64,000 nt of DNA from Mycolicibacterium frederiksbergense (GCF_012223425.1 NZ_CP038799.1:2046001-2110000); one strand, 5' to 3'. Shown: positions 37,762-47,456, numbered from the stretch's first letter. The notes: a model not told the origin generated them from the sequence alone. Numbers and translations are program-made.

Positions 37762-38496
37762 CTACGCGACGGCCAGGCGGTATCCGACGCCGCGCACGTT
37801 CAGTACCAGTTCGGGATCGTCAGGATCGTCTCCCAGCCGACGCCGTAGCGCACCGATGTGCACGCCGACCCGGTCGGCGGTGGCGTTCGACCGCGGCCCC
37901 CAGACGGCCTCCGTGAGATCTCGGCGCGTCACCACCGCACCGCGACGCCGGGCCAGTTCGACCAAGATGTCGAACTGAGTGCGGGTCAACCCGATGCGCT
38001 CATCGGCGACCCGCACTTCACGTAGACCAACGTCGATCGACAGCGATCCGTACGAATAGCGTGGCGGCGCAGCGTCGCCACGCTCAACGCGCGCTTCGGT
38101 GGCGGTCCAACGTCGCAGCGCGGCCCGCACCCGCGCCGCGAGTTCACGGCTACTGCGTGGTCCGGTGAGGACGTCGTCGGCGCCTGCCCGCAGGCCCGCA
38201 ACGACGACGCTCTCGTTGTCGGCACTCGAGTGCATCGTGACGTGGGCGTCGCAGACGTCGCGGATTCCCCGGCACACCTGCATCACCGTCCCCCCCAGCG
38301 AATCCACATCGAGGGCAACGAATCCGGGCCGCAGGCGGTGAGCGACCCCGACCGCCTCACCGGCGTCGTCGGCCACCACCAGGGACACCTCATCGGCGCG
38401 GAAATGGTCGGCGACGGCCTCGATCCATCTGAGGTGGTCGCCAACGATCAGCAGCATCGTCGGGGCCGGTATCGCCGTCATTGAACGGTCACGCAT
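37762..38496 (-). CDS. OmpR-family response regulator with degenerate receiver
   Basis: About 244 residues: receiver-like domain (about 10-120) and a winged-helix output domain (about 145-240, with GLTRTQFDILVELARRRGAVV and VLNVRGVGYRL). The receiver keeps an Asp at the phosphorylation position (FVALDVDSLGG), but the usual N-terminal acidic pair is changed (LLIVGDH) and the conserved Lys of the KPF motif is replaced in VLTGPRSSREL. Phosphorylation control is therefore doubtful. The start is uncertain: 38496 lies eight bases from operator S10, 38481 is the next ATG. No histidine kinase is adjacent. Confidence 0.82.
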   Translation of the reverse strand: MRDRSMTAIPAPTMLLIVGDHLRWIEAVADHFRADEVSLVVADDAGEAVGVAHRLRPGFVALDVDSLGGTVMQVCRGIRDVCDAHVTMHSSADNESVVVAGLRAGADDVLTGPRSSRELAARVRAALRRWTATEARVERGDAAPPRYSYGSLSIDVGLREVRVADERIGLTRTQFDILVELARRRGAVVTRRDLTEAVWGPRSNATADRVGVHIGALRRRLGDDPDDPELVLNVRGVGYRLAVA

Positions 38497-38503
38497 CCCT
38501 ACA

Positions 38504-38520
38504 TACTGCCCTACTACGTA
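38504..38520. promoter_or_regulatory. BlaI-type operator S10
   Basis: TACTGCCCTACTACGTA, immediately upstream of the response regulator. A third imperfect half-site (ATATGT) follows with the same five-base spacing. Confidence 0.63.
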
Positions 38521-38752
38521 GCTACATATGTGCTTCACAGTATGGTGTGTCGCTCACCGCGCATATCGCCACCGGTCACCACCTCGCGCGTCGACCCGCT
38601 GGGTACGGACGAACCCGGGGTCCGCAGCCGTCCGGAACCGCTCGCGCGCAACGCACCCGGCGACGGCGAATTTGTTACGGAAGCGAGACGAGAGGCGCAA
38701 GTCATCCCCCGTGAACGATGTTAGCGTTTGATACCAGAACGTGGTACGTACG

Positions 38753-38769
38753 TACTGCCCTATTACGTA
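38753..38769. promoter_or_regulatory. BlaI-type operator S11
   Basis: TACTGCCCTATTACGTA, 15 of 17 bases as in S4 and 16 as in S10. Extra TACGTA half-sites overlap just upstream at 38745-38754. Upstream of the NlpC/P60 gene at 38862. Confidence 0.63.
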
Positions 38770-38861
38770 GGTATGCGGCGAGTCCGTTGGCGCGTTGCCG
38801 CAGATCGTCGCGGGATCCCGCCCGTGCCCAGCACTGGCCGACGATCGAGAAGGTGAGGACC

Positions 38862-39560
38862 GTGTCCACCAAACTATCCCGGCGGAAGGTGCTGAGCTGT
38901 TCGGCCGCGGCGGTGCTGACCGTGGCCTTCTCCGCGCCCGCAGCCGCCGAACCCGCCGATGGAACCTGGGATCCGAGCCTGCCCAAGATCGCGAGTGCGG
39001 GCGCGCCGGGTGATCCGCTCGCCATCGCCAACGCCTCGCTGCGCGCCACCGCGATAGCCACCCAGACCACGATGGATCTCGGCCGCAACTTCCTGCGCAG
39101 TCTGGGGTTGGGCGGTGCTGAGCCCACCGCCGGTCCGCTGGCATCTGGCCGCGTGTCGGGAAGCCGGGCCATCGAGTACGTGATCCGCCGCGCGGGCACC
39201 CAACTCGGAGTGCCCTACTCCTGGGGCGGCGGCAGCCTTACCGGACCCAGCCGCGGCATAGACCAGGGTGCCGGCACGGTCGGTTTCGACTGTTCCGGAC
39301 TGACCCGCTATGCCTTCGCCGGCGTCGGCATTCTGCTGCCGCGGTGGTCCGGTCATCAGTACAACGCCGGCCGCAAGGTTCCTCCGTCACAGGCGCGGCG
39401 CGGCGACCTGTTGTTCTGGGGCCCCGGCGGCAGCCAGCACGAGGCGCTCTACCTCGGAAACGGTCAGATGCTGGAGGCTCAGCAGACCGGTGTGCCGATC
39501 AAGATCTCTCCGGTTCGCCTGTCGGGAATGACTCCCTATGTGACGCGCATCATCGAGTGA
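38862..39560 (+). CDS. Short exported NlpC/P60 endopeptidase
   Basis: Protein of 232 residues with a signal peptide (about 1-28, SRRKVLSCSAAAVL start), a short linker and the complete NlpC/P60 domain: LGVPYSWGGG, FDCSGL (Cys144), SQHEALYLG (His193). It lacks the coiled coil of the RipA-like proteins, like RipB-type enzymes. The GTG at 38862 has GAAGGTGAGGA upstream. It is probably controlled through S11. Confidence 0.92.
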   Translation: MSTKLSRRKVLSCSAAAVLTVAFSAPAAAEPADGTWDPSLPKIASAGAPGDPLAIANASLRATAIATQTTMDLGRNFLRSLGLGGAEPTAGPLASGRVSGSRAIEYVIRRAGTQLGVPYSWGGGSLTGPSRGIDQGAGTVGFDCSGLTRYAFAGVGILLPRWSGHQYNAGRKVPPSQARRGDLLFWGPGGSQHEALYLGNGQMLEAQQTGVPIKISPVRLSGMTPYVTRIIE

Positions 39561-39587
39561 CCTGATCGCCACCCAACCGAGGAGATC

Positions 39588-39854
39588 ATGCAGTCCGCAA
39601 CGCCCATTTACGACGCGTTGGTCGAGGAAATGCTCGGCCCGCTAACTGATTTCGTGCCCCAATGGCTGATCGGCCGGCGCGCTGAGCACCCGCGGCCACC
39701 GTCAGAGACCGAGCCACGTCGTGTGATCGCCCCGTCGGAGGTTCATCCGCCCGAACGCCCCGGCCGCCCCTCGCCGCCACCTCCTCGACACCGCGTGACC
39801 CAACCCGGCGTCCGTCTGACTCCGACACGTCGGGCGAGCCAAACGGCCCGGTGA
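39588..39854 (+). CDS. Small hypothetical protein after the NlpC/P60 gene
   Basis: Open frame of 88 residues with GAGGAG before the ATG, 27 bases after the NlpC/P60 stop. The N-terminal half (IYDALVEEMLGPLTDFVPQW) looks like an amphipathic domain; the rest is Pro/Arg-rich. No signal peptide or known family was recognised. Confidence 0.5.
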   Translation: MQSATPIYDALVEEMLGPLTDFVPQWLIGRRAEHPRPPSETEPRRVIAPSEVHPPERPGRPSPPPPRHRVTQPGVRLTPTRRASQTAR

Positions 39855-39899
39855 GCTTGCGTCACAACGGTCTCGGCGTCGCCGACCACCTCGGTTTCA

Positions 39900-40838
39900 T
39901 CAGGTGCAGACCAGCACGCCGGAGGCGGCCATTGACAGTGCGGCCAAGGGTGCCAGGGCGATGAGACCCGCGATGCCGGCCAGCATGGCGTCGAGACGCC
40001 GCACGCCGTCGGCGGGCGGCGACGTCAAGCGCTCCGCGCGACTGACCACGGCGACATCGGCGGCACCTAGCGCCGTCGCGGGTGCCGCTCCGGCCAGTGT
40101 GAGCAGCCCGTCCAGCACGGCGTGGCGTCCGTGCCGTTTCGCTGCGGCGTCATCGGCGCACATCTCCAACAGCCTCGTCACCTCGAGCGCGCCGTCGCGC
40201 ATCAGTGCCAGCCGGGGCAGCACCGACGCGATCGCGCGCACCAGGATGGTCACCTCCAAGTGGTGTCCGCGTACGTGCGCCCACTCGTGGGCGAGCACCG
40301 CACTCATCTCGCGCTCGTCGAGGGCGGAAACCGCGGCGCTGGTGACCACGATCGTCGACGGCTTGCCGGCCACGCAGTAGGCGGCGCGCACCTCGGCGTC
40401 GACGACGAAGGTGTTCTGTTCCAGGATCGGTCGGCCTACCAGGCGGATGCCGTGAGCGTGGCCGTGAGCCTGCCTCCGTAGTCGGCTCGCGGTGCGCATC
40501 AGCTGCGCTGTGATGAACACGACGGCGACGATAATGGCTCCGGCACTCAGCAGAAGGACCCAGCGTGGTGCATCGCCCGACCGGCCCGCCAGGACCCGGC
40601 ACAGCATCTCGATGCACGAGTCGATGAACGAGTGTCGCCGGCTCCAGTGCGCGACCTCGTCGATCACGATCAGAACCGCCGAGATCAGCCACGTCGCCAG
40701 CACACTGAGCATGGCGGTGAGCCATGCCGCGGCCCCCAGACGGGGCGCGCGTCCCGCCCGCGTCAGTGCGCGCAGCGCGGGCGGGCCCACGAGCAGTACC
40801 GCTGCGCTGTAGAGCAGAAGGCAGGCTGCCAGGCTCAC
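39900..40838 (-). CDS. blaR: BlaR1-like M56 membrane metallopeptidase 2
   Basis: Integral membrane zinc peptidase of 312 residues: four to five helices, HEWAH at 184-188, then LLEMCADDAAAKRHGRH. Closely related to BlaR-1 (14744-15688), again without a penicillin-binding domain. The start overlaps the BlaI-3 stop by ATGA. Its likely substrate or partner is BlaI-3. Confidence 0.92.
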   Translation of the reverse strand: MSLAACLLLYSAAVLLVGPPALRALTRAGRAPRLGAAAWLTAMLSVLATWLISAVLIVIDEVAHWSRRHSFIDSCIEMLCRVLAGRSGDAPRWVLLLSAGAIIVAVVFITAQLMRTASRLRRQAHGHAHGIRLVGRPILEQNTFVVDAEVRAAYCVAGKPSTIVVTSAAVSALDEREMSAVLAHEWAHVRGHHLEVTILVRAIASVLPRLALMRDGALEVTRLLEMCADDAAAKRHGRHAVLDGLLTLAGAAPATALGAADVAVVSRAERLTSPPADGVRRLDAMLAGIAGLIALAPLAALSMAASGVLVCT

Positions 40839-41224
40839 TGGCGCTTGGCTTTGGTAGAGCGTCTCGACAACCGGCGCAGGGCCGATCGCAACCCTTCGGA
40901 TTCCTCGGGCCCGATCTGTTCAATGAAGTGGTTGAGCACCAGTTCAGAACGGCCGCCGCCGTCGAGTGCTTCGCGCATCAATCGGGCGGTGTGCTCCTCG
41001 CGGGTCATCACTGCCCAGTAGCGGTAGGCGCGGCCGTCGCGCTCGCGGTCCAGCCAGCCCTTGGTGTGCAGGTTGTCCATCGTCGACATCACCGTGGTGT
41101 AGGCGATGTGCCGCTGTTCGGCCATCTCTTCGAAGATCTCGCGCACCGTGACGGTGTAGGGATCGTGATCCCACACCCGATCTATCACCGCGGCTTCCAG
41201 CTCGCCGAACCCTCGAACTCTCAC
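40835..41224 (-). CDS. blaI: BlaI-family repressor 3
   Basis: Repressor of 129 residues: FGELEAAVIDRVW, HIAYTTVMSTMDNLHTKGWL, YRYWAVMTREEHTARLM, and dimerisation helices. Its recognition helix matches BlaI-2 almost exactly, so the two may bind the same operators. It is followed by BlaR-2. No good TACGTA site was found upstream. Confidence 0.94.
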   Translation of the reverse strand: MRVRGFGELEAAVIDRVWDHDPYTVTVREIFEEMAEQRHIAYTTVMSTMDNLHTKGWLDRERDGRAYRYWAVMTREEHTARLMREALDGGGRSELVLNHFIEQIGPEESEGLRSALRRLSRRSTKAKRQ

Positions 41225-41628
41225 CGCGCACCTCCACCGTCGTTGCCGGGCAGCCTACCTCGTCGTCGCGACCGCGACAGGTGGTGACGCGCGGCGATGA
41301 GCGCGCGTCACCGTCAGCGGCGCGCCTCGGCACCTCATCAGTACGCAGGTAAACCGTCGATCACCGTAGTAGCTCCGGCAGTGCGGTGGCGACCGGGACC
41401 GCCCTTTCAGCCCGACACGCGACGCCGGCCAAGGTCGCGGCCCCGGACTTCCGTCGAGCAGCACCTGTTTTGGTCCGGTGCCATTCATCGGAACCCCCAA
41501 TGCCGCAATGGGTCCTGCGGCGCACACGGCTGATGGGGACTCACGGCGTGCGGTGCGTCGCACACGCGGCTGCCGACGCAATCTTCAGTGTTCCGGTTCT
41601 GCTCGCGGCGCAACGGGTGCCGCGATGA
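41225..41628. other. Gene-free region between BlaI-3 and the decayed BlaR
   Basis: About 400 bases with no convincing gene or operator. Open frames here lack ribosome sites and family features. It may include worn remains of the neighbouring BlaI/BlaR duplication. Confidence 0.4.
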
Positions 41629-42336
41629 TCACCGCACGGTGCACAACGCCAGCGCGGTGGTCAGAACTGCCACGACGATCACCGCCGTCACCGCCAGTAG
41701 CGCCGCGGTGCCCCCGGCGGCCGAGGCGGCGCATCCTCGGGCGCGCGGCGAACGCTGGCCGGACAGGCGCGCTAGCCTCAGTTGCACGCAGTCACCGGCG
41801 ATGCCCAGCGGCGACAGCATGTGCCATCGTGATCAGCAGATGGTGGCGCCGTTGCAGGTGGGCTCGTTCGTGGGCCACTACCGCGCGCACCGCGGTGTCG
41901 TCGAGGCACTCGAGCACACCCGGTGCTCAAGACCACCAGTGGCGGGTCACCGGCGAGGCTGTAGGCGTGTTGCTCGGAGTTGGGCAGCCACAGCACGCCG
42001 TCGGCGCGCGGAGCACTGCCGTGCAGCATCCACGCCAGTTCGGCGTGCAGGGCGTGCAGTCGCCGGCGGTGCCGGCCCGCGATGGCGAGAAGCCATCCGC
42101 CGCGCGCCGCGGCGAACGCGATGAGTCCACCACTGATCACCCCGACAGCTGTGTCTATCTCTCAGTTGAGCCAGTCCCGGCAGCGCGATGGCGAACAGCG
42201 TGAGGCACACCGACACCGCCCACGCCAGCAGCAGCATGCCCGCGTCGGCGCCACGGCGGGTCAACCAGCGCAGCGCTGGCGGCCATGCCGCCGCCATCAG
42301 CACGCCCACGACCGACCACCACATGAGGCCGGTCAT
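41629..42336 (-). pseudogene. Decayed BlaR-like M56 peptidase
   Basis: Pieces of an M56 protein are spread over three frames: an N-terminal membrane part (MTGLMWWSVVGVLMAAAW), a middle part with AYSLAGDPPLVVLSTG, and the zinc-motif region VVAHERAHLQRRHH in a third frame, then a last hydrophobic helix. The segment with the conserved CADDAAARRHGR is missing. The start overlaps the decayed BlaI by ATGA, showing the original operon. Confidence 0.8.
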
Positions 42337-42640
42337 TGGGTGGCCCGCCGTTCCTTCAGCCCTCGACGATTCAACGTGCGGGACTCCGCGTCGGTGGCCG
42401 CACGCGCGAACTGCAGCAGAGCAGCCTCCGGATCGTCACTGTCGGCCAGCAGGTCTCGCAGCGCGTCGACGCCCGCGTGCCGCCGGCCGCAGCGGTTCCG
42501 ACACCGATAGGTTCGATCATCGAATTGTCTGCTGAGCCAGCCTTCCTGTGCAGGTTGCCCTTCACCGTCATGACGGCAATTGCCGCAACCGCGCCGTCGG
42601 CACGACGCAGCCCGGGCAGCGCACGAGACACGCCCTGAGC
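42333..42640 (-). pseudogene. Decayed BlaI-like repressor
   Basis: The recognition region survives in one frame as AIAVMTVKGNLHRKAG and in another as GWLSRQFDDRTYRC, and the C-terminal dimerisation part is recognisable (ALRDLLADSDDPEAALLQFA). A frameshift in the winged helix disrupts the gene. It overlaps the decayed BlaR. Confidence 0.72.
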
Positions 42641-42821
42641 ACGCCCTCAAAGACGCCGATGATCACCAACGCAGCGGTCAAGACCAGCTCCCCGATCCTG
42701 CGGCGATGCGACGACATCCGACCCCTCGCTCTCGACGTGGTGTCCGCAAGGACGCGGACCCACTGTCTATCCACTAAAAACATCAATACTCGGCGCGTCG
42801 AAGACGGCTGTGCACCGCTGT

Positions 42822-44339
42822 TCAGCCGGTGTAGTCGAGCCGGGTCATCATCCCGGCGTCCTGGTGATAGGTGTTGTGGCAGTGCAGCATCCACTGACCG
42901 GGGTTGTCGGCAACAAACGCCACCCGAAGCCGCTGGGCGGGGAGCACGATCGCGGTGTCTTTGCGTGCGCCGGGCCTCCCGTCGGCGGTGAGAACCTCGA
43001 AGGTGTGACCGTGCAAGTGCATGGGATGCCACATCGTCGACGTGTTGTTAAACGTCATCTCGACGCGCTGCCCTGAGCGCACCTGCAACGGAGCGGTCCG
43101 GGAGAACGGCAGCCCGTTGATCGTCCACTCGTAGGGCGACATTGAACCGGCCAGGTCGACGGGTAGTCGCACGTCGGCGGCCGCGGGGACCAGCGCCGCG
43201 GCGGTGGTGGCGGTGAAGTCGCCGACCGTGGCGACACGACCTTTCAATTCTGGCGGCTGCAAATCTGCCGGCGGCGGGTCGCCTGCGCCGGTGACGAGCA
43301 GGGCGCGCGCCATGGCGTTCTTGCCCTCGGCGAGGGCGACCAGGGCGAACGCCCCGTCCCCGGCGGTGAGCCGCACGTCGTAACGCTCCCCCATCCCGAT
43401 CAGCACTGCATCGACATCAGTGGGCTCCACGGGGAACCCGTCGGTGTGGGTCACGGTCAACTGATGCCCTGCAACGGCGACCCGGAACGCCGTGTCGGAT
43501 GCCGCGTTGATGATCCGGATCCTGACCCGCTGTCCCGGTTTCGCCCGAAACACGCTGGGAGCATCGACGACTCGGCCGTTGACGAGATAGTACGGATAGG
43601 ACACGTCACCGGAGTCACCGCCGAGAAGCGCACTCTTGGACGTCCCGCCGACACCCTCGACGGTGCCCGTTTCCATGTCCGGCATGTCATTGGACCCCGA
43701 CATGTCGTGGCCCGGCGACATTGCTGTGCGCAACCCGTCGAAGATCTGCGCGGGACTGGATCCGACGCCATCGGTCCAGTCGTCGAGCATCACGATCCAC
43801 TCGGCGTCGTAATCTCCCGGATCCCTCGGATCGTCGACGATGACGGGGAAGTACAGTCCGGTGTCGGCGTCCAGTCCGGTGTGTGGATGCGCCCAGTACG
43901 TGCCCGGATGTGGCACCGAAAAGCGGTAGGTGAAGTCGGTGCCGGCGGCGATGTCCGGCGTCGCCGGGGCAGCGCCGTCCATGTCGTTGCGCATCGCAAT
44001 GCCGTGCCAGTGCACCGACGTAGTGCGCGGCAGCCGATTGCGCACCGTGACCGCGACCTCGTCGCCCACTGAAGCCCGCAGCAGGGGTCCCGGCGCCGTT
44101 CCGTTGTAGGCCAGCGATCGGGCGACACGGCCTCCGAGGTCCACACGGGTCGACTCGGCAGTCAGCGTCGCCGAGACTGTCCGGCCGCTGTGCGGACGGC
44201 GCGCCTCGGCCGCGGCGATCGCGTTGTCGGGCCCCACCGAGCTACCCTTTGTGCTGCATGACGCAAGCGCGGCACCGCCGGCCGCGGTCGCTGCGGCAGC
44301 GAGAAACGACCGTCGGGTAAACCGATAAGTGTCAGACAT
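42822..44339 (-). CDS. mmcO: Tat-exported multicopper oxidase lipoprotein (MmcO-like)
   Basis: Three-domain multicopper oxidase of 505 residues. N-terminus: twin-arginine motif RFTRRSFLAAA and lipobox-like ALASC. Copper ligands: SVHWHG, YWAHPHTG, HPMHLHGHTFEV and MLHCHNTYHQDAGM, giving the T1, T2 and T3 sites. The Met-containing segment PGHDMSGSNDMPDMETG may be an extra copper site. Oxidation of Cu(I) to Cu(II) outside the membrane would give copper tolerance. The ATG at 44339 overlaps the end of the small membrane gene. No CsoR box was seen upstream. Confidence 0.94.
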   Translation of the reverse strand: MSDTYRFTRRSFLAAAATAAGGAALASCSTKGSSVGPDNAIAAAEARRPHSGRTVSATLTAESTRVDLGGRVARSLAYNGTAPGPLLRASVGDEVAVTVRNRLPRTTSVHWHGIAMRNDMDGAAPATPDIAAGTDFTYRFSVPHPGTYWAHPHTGLDADTGLYFPVIVDDPRDPGDYDAEWIVMLDDWTDGVGSSPAQIFDGLRTAMSPGHDMSGSNDMPDMETGTVEGVGGTSKSALLGGDSGDVSYPYYLVNGRVVDAPSVFRAKPGQRVRIRIINAASDTAFRVAVAGHQLTVTHTDGFPVEPTDVDAVLIGMGERYDVRLTAGDGAFALVALAEGKNAMARALLVTGAGDPPPADLQPPELKGRVATVGDFTATTAAALVPAAADVRLPVDLAGSMSPYEWTINGLPFSRTAPLQVRSGQRVEMTFNNTSTMWHPMHLHGHTFEVLTADGRPGARKDTAIVLPAQRLRVAFVADNPGQWMLHCHNTYHQDAGMMTRLDYTG

Positions 44340-44568
44340 GACGTCGGCCGTGCACCACGTGCATGCTCGCCACATCCTCCACGCCGTGGTCGGTTCCACC
44401 CCGCGTGTGCGGCCGACGGGCGTGGGTGGGGCCGGCGAACAACGCCGTCGTCGCCAGGAGTGCCACCGTCCAGCAGGCCACGAGTACGCCGAGCATCACC
44501 AGCCAGCTGTGCCAGTCACCACCGGACACCCCGTGCGCCACATGGCCGGCCATCGTCAGCGTGCTCAT
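44332..44568 (-). CDS. Small His-containing membrane protein upstream of the oxidase
   Basis: Open frame of 78 residues from the Met at 44568: His-containing N-terminus, one membrane helix at about 22-45 (WLVMLGVLVACWTVALLATT), then a tail with His-containing segments (HVVHGRRHV at the end). Its stop overlaps the MmcO start, so the two are probably co-translated. It may help copper handling or anchoring; no family is recognised. Confidence 0.6.
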   Translation of the reverse strand: MSTLTMAGHVAHGVSGGDWHSWLVMLGVLVACWTVALLATTALFAGPTHARRPHTRGGTDHGVEDVASMHVVHGRRHV

Positions 44569-44669
44569 GTGACGACGGTGCGTGACGTAATCGGCGAAAC
44601 CGGTATTGGTCGTGTGAAGGTTCGTTGAAGATCGCGCCGCACGACACGAACGCGGTCGCAACCGGCACC

Positions 44670-45425
44670 ATGAACGGCATGAAAGATACCTCAGCGCGCA
44701 GCGACGACCGCTCGCCGGGATTTCGGGCGTTGGTTGTCGACGACGAAGCCGCCCTGGCCGAGATCGTGGCCAGTTACCTCGTCCGGGAGCAGTTCGACAC
44801 GCGCGTGGCTTACGACGGTGCCACCGCGGTAATCCTGGCGCGTGAGCACGACCCCGATGTCGTGATCCTCGATTTGGGCCTGCCCGGCATGGACGGACTG
44901 GAGGTGTGCCGTCAGCTCCGCACGTTCTCCGACGCCTACGTCGTGATGCTCACCGCACGCGACAGCGAACTGGACACAATTATCGGACTCAGCGTGGGCG
45001 CTGACGACTACATCACCAAACCGTTCAGCTCCGGCGAACTGGTCGCCCGGATCCGGGCAATGCTGCGCCGACCACGCTCGGCTCCCGCCGCCGCCACCGC
45101 AGTGGCCTCCGACATCCCGGCGCCGCTGACTTTTGGCCCGCTGCGCATCGACCTGGCCGCGCGCGAGGTGTACCTCGAAGACGAGCCGATCCCCCTGACC
45201 CGCACCGAATTCGATTTGCTGGCCGCCCTGTCGGCGCGGCCCGGCACAGTGATGAACCGCCGCCAACTGCTCGAAATCGTGCGCGACGGCCCCTGGGTGG
45301 GCAACGACCACCTCGTCGATGTCCACGTCGGACACGTACGCCGCAAACTCGGCGACGACCCCGCCGCACCGCGCTTCATCATTACCGTGCGCGGTGTCGG
45401 ATATCGGATGGGCAGCCTTCGATGA
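44670..45425 (+). CDS. OmpR-family response regulator
   Basis: Response regulator of about 251 residues: receiver with DDE (24-26), phospho-Asp68 in VVILDLGLPGMDG, and TKPFSSGEL; winged-helix DNA-binding domain from about 155 (PLTRTEFDLLAAL, ITVRGVGYRMG). The start at 44670 is chosen among several Met codons; none has a strong ribosome site. Its stop overlaps the histidine kinase (ATGA). Divergent from the MmcO operon, with only 101 bases between, so MmcO is a plausible target. Confidence 0.92.
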   Translation: MNGMKDTSARSDDRSPGFRALVVDDEAALAEIVASYLVREQFDTRVAYDGATAVILAREHDPDVVILDLGLPGMDGLEVCRQLRTFSDAYVVMLTARDSELDTIIGLSVGADDYITKPFSSGELVARIRAMLRRPRSAPAAATAVASDIPAPLTFGPLRIDLAAREVYLEDEPIPLTRTEFDLLAALSARPGTVMNRRQLLEIVRDGPWVGNDHLVDVHVGHVRRKLGDDPAAPRFIITVRGVGYRMGSLR

Positions 45426-46561
45426 TCGCCACTGCACTTCGCCGGCGACCGAGCATCGGTATGCGGTTGCTCATCGCCCAGACGGCGGTCCTACTAGCGG
45501 GAGCGGTCACCACCTGGGTGGTCGCCGCCGTCGTCGGACCACCTCTGTTCCGCGAACACCTACATCAGGCCGGCGTGTCGGCGGGCTCGGCTGAGCAGCT
45601 GCACGCCGAAGAGGCCTACCTGTACGCGACGGTATTCTCCGTCGGTGGCGCCGTAGCGGTCTCGGCAATCACCGCGTTCGCAGTGACGCTCTACGTCAGC
45701 CGTCGGCTGCAGCGGTCGGTAACCGCGGTCGCGGCCGCTGCCAGCGCCGTCTCGGAGGGAAGATACGACGTCCGGGTGGCCCCGCAGAATCTCGGCGAGG
45801 ACTTCGACGCGCTGTCGGAAGCTTTCAACCGGATGGCCGCCCAGCTTGAGTCCATCGACACCACGCGTCGTCAACTCTTCGGTGACCTGGCCCACGAAAT
45901 CCGCACTCCGGTGGCCGTTCTCGAAGCCTGTCTGGAAGCCGTCGAGGACGGCCTGCGATCGCTGACTCCCGACACCATCGCGATGTTGCGTGACCAGTCA
46001 CGCCGCCTGGTGCGCTTCGCCGGCGATCTGGGCGCGCTGGCTCAGGCCGAGGAGAGTGCGGCCACGATGTCCTTTACCGAACTTGATGTCGCCGACGTGG
46101 TCACTCGGACCGTCGCCGCTGTCACCGACCGCTACCATGCCAAGGCCGTGTCACTATCGACACATCTGTCGGCGTCTGAACATAGTGTGTGGGGGGACCC
46201 GCAGCGTCTCACACAGGTGCTGGTCAACATCTTGGACAACGCGTTGCGGCACACCCCCAAAGGGGGCCACGTGAACATACGCACCGACACCGTGGGCACC
46301 CACCTCGTCATCCGCGTAACCGACGACGGTGAGGGCATCGCCGACGCGCACCTGCCGCACGTCTTCGAACGCCTTTACCGCGCCGACGCCGCCCGCGATC
46401 GTAACCACGGGGGTTCAGGTCTGGGACTGGCCATCGCCAAGGCGCTCGTCGAAGCGCACGGCGGTCACATCGGCGCCGCCAGCAAAGGTACCGGGACGGG
46501 CACGACCGTCACCGTCGGTTTGCCGCTCCTGCTGGCGCCGCCGCGGCCCCCACCCCGCTAA
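45422..46561 (+). CDS. Sensor histidine kinase
   Basis: Membrane kinase of 379 residues: two helices (about 14-39 and 70-92) around a short, His-containing periplasmic loop (REHLHQAG to LHAEEAY), HAMP (about 92-145), HisKA with HEIRTP (His158), and HATPase with N, G1 and G2 boxes (NILDNALRHTP, DDGEGI, GSGLGLAIAK). The His-containing loop suits metal sensing, but the signal is unknown. Converges with DUF305-1; remnants of the same arrangement occur at 59322-60328. Confidence 0.93.
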   Translation: MIATALRRRPSIGMRLLIAQTAVLLAGAVTTWVVAAVVGPPLFREHLHQAGVSAGSAEQLHAEEAYLYATVFSVGGAVAVSAITAFAVTLYVSRRLQRSVTAVAAAASAVSEGRYDVRVAPQNLGEDFDALSEAFNRMAAQLESIDTTRRQLFGDLAHEIRTPVAVLEACLEAVEDGLRSLTPDTIAMLRDQSRRLVRFAGDLGALAQAEESAATMSFTELDVADVVTRTVAAVTDRYHAKAVSLSTHLSASEHSVWGDPQRLTQVLVNILDNALRHTPKGGHVNIRTDTVGTHLVIRVTDDGEGIADAHLPHVFERLYRADAARDRNHGGSGLGLAIAKALVEAHGGHIGAASKGTGTGTTVTVGLPLLLAPPRPPPR

Positions 46562-46617
46562 ACCGCGACTCATCCAGAAACGACCCCCTCAACGCTCCCC
46601 TCAGCGCCACCGTGGTC

Positions 46618-47274
46618 TCACTTCGCGGCCAATATGGTGTCCATGGTGTCGATCTCCTGCTGCTGGGAGCTCATGATGGAACGCGCCATCTCGGTAGCCG
46701 CCGGAAACTGGCCACGGTCCACCTCGGTCTTAGCCATGGCGATGGCTCCCTTGTGGTGCTCGATCATCTGAGTCAAGAACAGCCTGCTCGCCTCGGCGCC
46801 CTGGGCATCCTGCAGTGCTGCCATGTCCTGTTCGGACATCATGCCACCGCCCATACTGCCCATGTCGTGCCCGGGCATGTCGGACATTTCCGGCATCGCG
46901 GACGTGGTCGTCGATACGCCCCAGTCGGCCAGCCAACCCTGCATCTTCTGGATCTCGGGCCCCTGGGCCTCCTTGATCTGGTTGGCCAGCCTCACCACCT
47001 CAGGATCGATGCCCTGCTTGCCCAGCAGCAGGTCGCTCATCTCGACCGCCTGTTGATGGTGCGGAATCATCCCCTGCGTGAAAGCCACGTCGGCGTCATT
47101 GTGCGTCTGCCCCGTCTGGCCGCCCGACGGGGAGGAGGCCGCCGCAGCCGAGGTCTGCGAACCGCTCATCGACGACATGTCGTGATTCGTTGAAGTGTTG
47201 CTACACGCGCTTACCGTCAACATGCCCGCCACAGCAGCGGCGGCCAACAATCCGGTCTTCTTGACGTTGTTCAT
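46618..47274 (-). CDS. DUF305 lipoprotein 1
   Basis: Exported lipoprotein of 218 residues: signal peptide with lipobox-like TVSAC, then two DUF305 repeats, each with a metal-like motif (GMIPHHQQAVEMS and QMIEHHKGAIAMA), separated by a Met-rich segment (MPEMSDMPGHDMGSMGGGMM). The His/Met content suggests copper binding; the biochemical role of DUF305 is not settled. The ATG at 47274 has GGAGG eight bases upstream. DUF305-2 (59660-60328) is a close paralogue. Confidence 0.9.
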   Translation of the reverse strand: MNNVKKTGLLAAAAVAGMLTVSACSNTSTNHDMSSMSGSQTSAAAASSPSGGQTGQTHNDADVAFTQGMIPHHQQAVEMSDLLLGKQGIDPEVVRLANQIKEAQGPEIQKMQGWLADWGVSTTTSAMPEMSDMPGHDMGSMGGGMMSEQDMAALQDAQGAEASRLFLTQMIEHHKGAIAMAKTEVDRGQFPAATEMARSIMSSQQQEIDTMDTILAAK

Positions 47275-47456
47275 TCGAGTCCTCCGTAATCCGTTTCTCG
47301 ACATCGCATTTCGACGTCGAGGAGCTGATCTCGCTTCGCGTGATCGGCACTCGTACGACACACCAGCTTGACCGCACCGTCTAAGAGTCGCCGCGGCGTT
47401 CGGTGAAGAAACGGTAAAGACGGACCGCCGCGGTTCTGCAACGCCGGGGGCCTCGA

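Noticed and set aside
44569..44669. CsoR box upstream of the multicopper oxidase operon
   Set aside because: No TATACCCC/GGGGTATA-like dyad was found between the oxidase operon and the response regulator.
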